8,147 bases of DNA, from positions 1 to 8,147 of the forward strand of contig DASXMR010000129.1 of the NCBI GenBank assembly GCA_036495525.1, in the 5' to 3' direction. The number at the start of each line of letters is the position of its first letter. The stretch's first letter is position 1. This stretch comes from DASXMR01 sp036495525 (lineage in GTDB: Bacteria; Actinomycetota; Actinomycetes; Streptosporangiales; Streptosporangiaceae). Positions 5,871-8,147 of this stretch are shown here, one piece after another. The translations under genes and the position numbers were made by a program. Below the pieces are notes generated by a model. The model was not told the DNA's origin. It saw only the letters and a program-made list of their open reading frames with translations, and searched no databases.

Positions 5871-7503
5871 CGGCGGCCGACCGACCCGGTCGTTCCGGCC
5901 GCCTCGGTCGCCTCGACTGCTGCGCGGCTGGTGGCGGCGGCGCGGCGTGCGGGCCAGGCTGACCCTGGCCGCGTCGGCCGGGCTGGCCGTGGCCCTGGCC
6001 GCCACGGCGCTGATCCTGGTCAACGCGCTGCGGCTGTCGCTGACCCGGGGGCTCGATGACACCGCCCGGCAGGGCGCCTCGGAGGTGGCCGCGCTCGCCG
6101 ACGCGCACCGGCTGCCGCGTCCGGTGCCGGTCGCCGGGGGCACGATCACCCTGCAGGTGCTCGACGCCAACGGCCGGATCATCGACGCCTCGCCGGGCGC
6201 GGACCTGCTGGTGCCGATCCTTTCGCTCCCGGTCGCGACGCAGAGCGCGCGGACCGGCGAGGCGCGGCTGATGTCCGGGCCGCCGTTCGGCATCCCGGGA
6301 CTGCTGCGCGTGGTGGCGGTGCGCACCAGTGACCACCAGATCGTGATCGCGGCGGTCTCGTACGCCCAGGTAAGCGACAGCCTGGCGGTGGCGACCAAGG
6401 TCGTGCTGTTCGGCGGCCCGCTGCTGTTCCTGCTGCTGGCGGCAGCGGTGTGGCTGATCACCGGCGCGGCGCTGCGGCCGATCGAGGAGCTGCGGCGCGG
6501 CGCGCAGGAGATCACCGGCACCGCGATCGCCGGCACGCTCCCTGTGCCCGAAGCCAGGGACGAGGTGCACAGCCTGGCCGTCACGCTCAACGACATGCTG
6601 ACCCGGCTGGCCGCGGCCCAGCAGCGCCAGCGGGCGCTCGTCTCGGACGCGGCGCACGAGCTGCGCAGCCCGATTGCCAGCATCCGCACCCAGCTGGAGG
6701 TCGCGATCGACCACCCGGAGGCACGGGCCTGGCCGCAGACTGCGGCCGACGCGCTGGCCGACACGCTGCGGCTGGCCCAGCTGGCCGAGGATCTGCTGGC
6801 CCTGGCCAAGCTGGACGAGCAGGCCGGCGGCCCGTCGGGACCAAGCCGCCCGGTGGACCTTAGCGCTCTGGTCCGCCAGGTCTCGCTCCGCTACGCCGAC
6901 GCCCGCGTCCCGGTCGTCGCGGATGTTGCAGGTGAGATCGTCAAGCAGACGAGCGACGTCGGGACCGACAAGGTGCGGACCAGCGACGCCCGGGCGGACC
7001 CGGCACGAGCGGACCCGGCACAAGCGGACCCGGCACGGACACGCGGCACGGGCGCAGCGGCGGCGAGAGTGAGCGGCCCAGGGGTCAGCAGCGAGTGCGC
7101 CACCGTCGACGGCAGGTGCCTGGTGCATGGTGATGCCGACGGGCTGGACCGGATGCTGGTCAACCTGATCGACAACGCGGTGCGGTACGCGCGCAGCGCG
7201 GTGAGCGTGACGACGCGGGCCGACGGCGGCTGGGTGCTGCTGGCCGTGGCCGACGACGGGCCGGGCATCGCGCCGCAGGACGCCGAGCGGGTCTTCGACC
7301 GGTTTACCCGGCTGGACGACGCGCGCAGCCGGGAGCCGGACAGCCAGGAGGGCTCCGGGCTCGGCCTGGCGATCGTCCGCGCCACCGCCGCCGCGCACGG
7401 CGGGAAGGCCTGGCTGGAAGATGCCGCCCCCGGCCTGCGGGCCGTAGTCCGGCTGCCGACGGTTCCCCTATTACCCCGAAGTTCCCCCAAGCCGACTACC
7501 TGA
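5860..7503 (+). CDS. Sensor histidine kinase (HAMP-HisKA-HATPase_c) with an unusual insertion
   Basis: This is the membrane sensor kinase paired with the upstream regulator (547 residues). A basic N-terminus is followed by TM1 (about 35-57), an extracytoplasmic sensor of about 115 residues (58-178), TM2 (180-201), HAMP (202-254), and HisKA with phospho-acceptor H266 in DAAHELRSP. The catalytic domain has the N-box NLIDNAVRYA (N439), G1 box DDGPG (465-469), F-box-like VFDRFTR and G2 box GSGLGL (498-503). The sensor has no recognisable ligand-binding fold. Between about residues 358 and 419, just before the GDADGLDRML strand/helix that normally follows closely, sits a low-complexity insertion rich in Ala, Asp, Arg, Pro and Thr. 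It includes RADPARADPAQADPAR, encoded by three 15-bp repeats. The frame is intact and all catalytic boxes survive, so activity is likely. The ATG at 5860 lies inside the regulator's end, indicating coupling. Confidence 0.94.
   Translation: MAADGGRPTRSFRPPRSPRLLRGWWRRRGVRARLTLAASAGLAVALAATALILVNALRLSLTRGLDDTARQGASEVAALADAHRLPRPVPVAGGTITLQVLDANGRIIDASPGADLLVPILSLPVATQSARTGEARLMSGPPFGIPGLLRVVAVRTSDHQIVIAAVSYAQVSDSLAVATKVVLFGGPLLFLLLAAAVWLITGAALRPIEELRRGAQEITGTAIAGTLPVPEARDEVHSLAVTLNDMLTRLAAAQQRQRALVSDAAHELRSPIASIRTQLEVAIDHPEARAWPQTAADALADTLRLAQLAEDLLALAKLDEQAGGPSGPSRPVDLSALVRQVSLRYADARVPVVADVAGEIVKQTSDVGTDKVRTSDARADPARADPAQADPARTRGTGAAAARVSGPGVSSECATVDGRCLVHGDADGLDRMLVNLIDNAVRYARSAVSVTTRADGGWVLLAVADDGPGIAPQDAERVFDRFTRLDDARSREPDSQEGSGLGLAIVRATAAAHGGKAWLEDAAPGLRAVVRLPTVPLLPRSSPKPTT
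6994..7038 (+). repeat. Three 15-bp tandem repeats inside the kinase gene
   Basis: Units GCGGACCCGGCACGA (6994-7008), GCGGACCCGGCACAA (7009-7023) and GCGGACCCGGCACGG (7024-7038) differ at one or two bases. Because 15 is a multiple of 3, gain or loss of units keeps the frame and changes the protein by five residues (A-D-P-A-R/Q). Slipped-strand expansion is the likely origin. Confidence 0.9.
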
Positions 7504-7508
7504 TGCGC

Positions 7509-7586
7509 TTGACCGGGTGGCAGAGCCTTGATCACTGCGATTACACGACTGCGTGGTCTTGGGCTGAGGCTGTTTCACCTGGTCAA
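7509..7586. repeat. Imperfect inverted repeat after the kinase gene
   Basis: TTGACCGGGTGGCAGAGCC (7509-7527) can pair with GGCTGTTTCACCTGGTCAA (7568-7586). 15 of 19 positions are Watson-Crick and two more are G-U. The 40-nt interior holds a direct repeat of ACTGCG. It starts 6 nt past the kinase stop, so it may act as a terminator-like structure. Alternatively, the TTGACC...GGTCAA ends could be the paired termini of a tiny non-coding mobile element remnant. No target-site duplication is evident. Confidence 0.4.
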
Positions 7587-7657
7587 TGACTCGGCCGGCC
7601 CGACGCTGGGGGGACTGCGGGCTACCGCCCCGGCCGGAGATTCACCGAGCGGCGCAC

Positions 7658-7704
7658 CGGCACCTCCGGCCGGGCAAAACAAACGGCACCTCCGGCCGGG
7701 CAAA
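7658..7704. repeat. Two perfect 21-bp direct repeats (26-bp period)
   Basis: The same 21 bases, starting CGGCACCTCCGGCCGGG and ending CAAA, occur at 7658-7678 and 7684-7704, separated by only ACAAA. The core CTCCGGCCGGG resembles the start of the minisatellite units from 7805, so the two may share an origin. No coding frame is supported here. Confidence 0.9.
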
Positions 7705-7805
7705 GCACTGCGCTTCGGCGCGGACGACTGCGGCGAGGTCCGGCTTGGACTGACAGCGCGCCGGGCTGCGGCAGATCGGCGACAGGCGCGAGGCGGTCCC
7801 AGACC

Positions 7806-7966
7806 TCCGGGCCGGGCCTTGCTCAGCCGGGCCGGGCCTTGCTCAGCCGGGCCGGGCTCAGCCGGGCCGGGCCGTGCTCAGCCGGGCCGGGCCGTGCTCA
7901 GCCAGGCTGGGGCCGGGCTTTGCTCATCCGGGCCGGGCCCTGGCCATCCGAGCCGGGCCCGTGCGT
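7806..7966. repeat. 20-bp GC-rich minisatellite, about eight units
   Basis: The consensus is GCCGGGCCGGGCCTTGCTCA, with a GTGCTCA variant. Units are 7806-7825, 7826-7845, 7846-7860 (15 bp, five bases lost), 7861-7880, 7881-7900, 7901-7926 (26 bp, diverged), 7927-7946 and 7947-7966. The central units are identical or nearly so and the rightmost are degraded, as expected for expansion by slippage with decay at the edge. The 20-bp period is not a multiple of 3, so the array is unlikely to be coding. Open frames on both strands here are composition artefacts. Confidence 0.9.
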
Positions 7967-8035
7967 ACCGCGGGTTCGCTGCCCGCAACCGGCCGGCGTG
8001 TCGTGCCCGGTCTGGCCGCAGCCCGCCCCCGCCGT

Positions 8036-8065
8036 ACGATATAGTATTCGAAGAATATTCATCGT
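8036..8065 (+). promoter_or_regulatory. AT-rich dyad overlapping a -10-like hexamer, candidate promoter/operator
   Basis: In a GC-rich background, ACGAT (8036-8040) and ATCGT (8061-8065) form outer arms, and TATTC (8045-8049) and GAATA (8053-8057) form inner arms around GAA. GAATATTC (8053-8060) is itself a palindrome. TATAGT at 8040-8045 is a good -10 match. No -35 is evident. The position about 35-60 bp before the GTG at 8098 suggests the promoter of that gene with an overlapping repressor site. Confidence 0.45.
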
Positions 8066-8097
8066 GCTTGCCTCTAATCCCGGACGGGGGTGACATC

Positions 8098-8147
8098 GTG
8101 CCTGCCGCAGTCCCGCAGCCGGCGGCCCAGGAGGACATCCTGGCCGC
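8098..8147 (+). CDS. Start of a probable gene, cut by the window end
   Basis: Only 16 codons are visible: GTG followed by PAAVPQPAAQEDILA. GGGGGTGA (8086-8093) is a plausible ribosome site 4 nt before the GTG, and a promoter-like dyad lies further upstream. An in-frame TTG at 8068 is an alternative start. The product cannot be identified. The evidence is the start context alone. Confidence 0.4.
   Translation, partial: MPAAVPQPAAQEDILA

Larger units (their letters stand above)
7504..8097. other. Non-coding, repeat-rich intergenic region
   Basis: No open frame here has a plausible start, codon pattern and ribosome site. The region holds the inverted repeat (7509-7586), the 26-bp-period repeats (7658-7704), the minisatellite (7806-7966) and the AT-rich dyad (8036-8065). 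No tRNA or rRNA was recognised. 7587-7657, 7705-7805 and 7967-8034 show nothing I can interpret. Confidence 0.6.

Noticed and set aside
5055..7398. Long minus-strand open frames opposite the regulator and kinase
   Set aside because: High GC content removes stops on the antisense strand. The products are low-complexity Arg/Gly/Pro/Ala with no recognisable domain.
7658..7966. Possible CRISPR array
   Set aside because: The repeats are contiguous or separated by 5 bp, with no spacer-sized unique sequences and no cas genes in the window.
7839..8138. Short open frames on both strands over the minisatellite
   Set aside because: They arise from the repeat composition, have no ribosome site, and would shift residue pattern between 20-bp units.

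Overview
The window is GC-rich throughout, uses GTG as well as ATG starts, has strongly GC-biased third codon positions, and carries LolA-like/ABC and OmpR/HisKA gene types typical of high-GC Gram-positive bacteria. I infer an actinomycete (Streptomycetales/Streptosporangiales-like). No genus can be named from the sequence alone.

Layout. (1) Positions 1-1065, minus strand: the 5' part of a gene for a secreted protein made of at least six Cys-containing repeats of about 50 residues; its 3' end is off the window. (2) 1066-1270: a short intergenic stretch with a strong hairpin. (3) 1271-1878, minus strand: two small coupled genes, a 153-residue protein with one membrane segment and a 48-residue basic/acidic protein. 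Their stop and start codons share one base. (4) 1941-5024, minus strand: a tightly coupled three-gene operon encoding an exported LolA/RseB-like protein, an ABC ATPase and an ABC-2 type permease (4-nt and 14-nt overlaps). (5) 5025-5192: a divergent control region with three phased CTGAG direct repeats. (6) 5193-7503, plus strand: an OmpR-family response regulator and its histidine kinase (11-nt overlap). (7) 7504-8097: about 590 bases with no convincing gene, but with an imperfect inverted repeat, a 26-bp-period direct repeat, a 20-bp minisatellite of about eight units, and an AT-rich dyad that looks like a promoter/operator. (8) 8098 to the end: the probable first codons of another plus-strand gene.

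How the genes may work together. The two-component pair and the LolA-like/ABC operon are transcribed divergently from one 168-bp region. The phased repeats there have the spacing expected of OmpR-family sites, so one regulator could control both sides. The simplest reading is an envelope-sensing module: the kinase senses a signal at the membrane, the regulator acts on the shared region, and the exported LolA-like protein works with the ABC pump outside the membrane. The signal and the transported substrate cannot be read from the sequence.

The most unusual points are a roughly 60-residue low-complexity insertion with 15-bp tandem repeats inside the kinase catalytic domain, the minisatellite downstream of the kinase, the A7 slippery run just before the ABC signature motif, and the coupled 48-residue gene.
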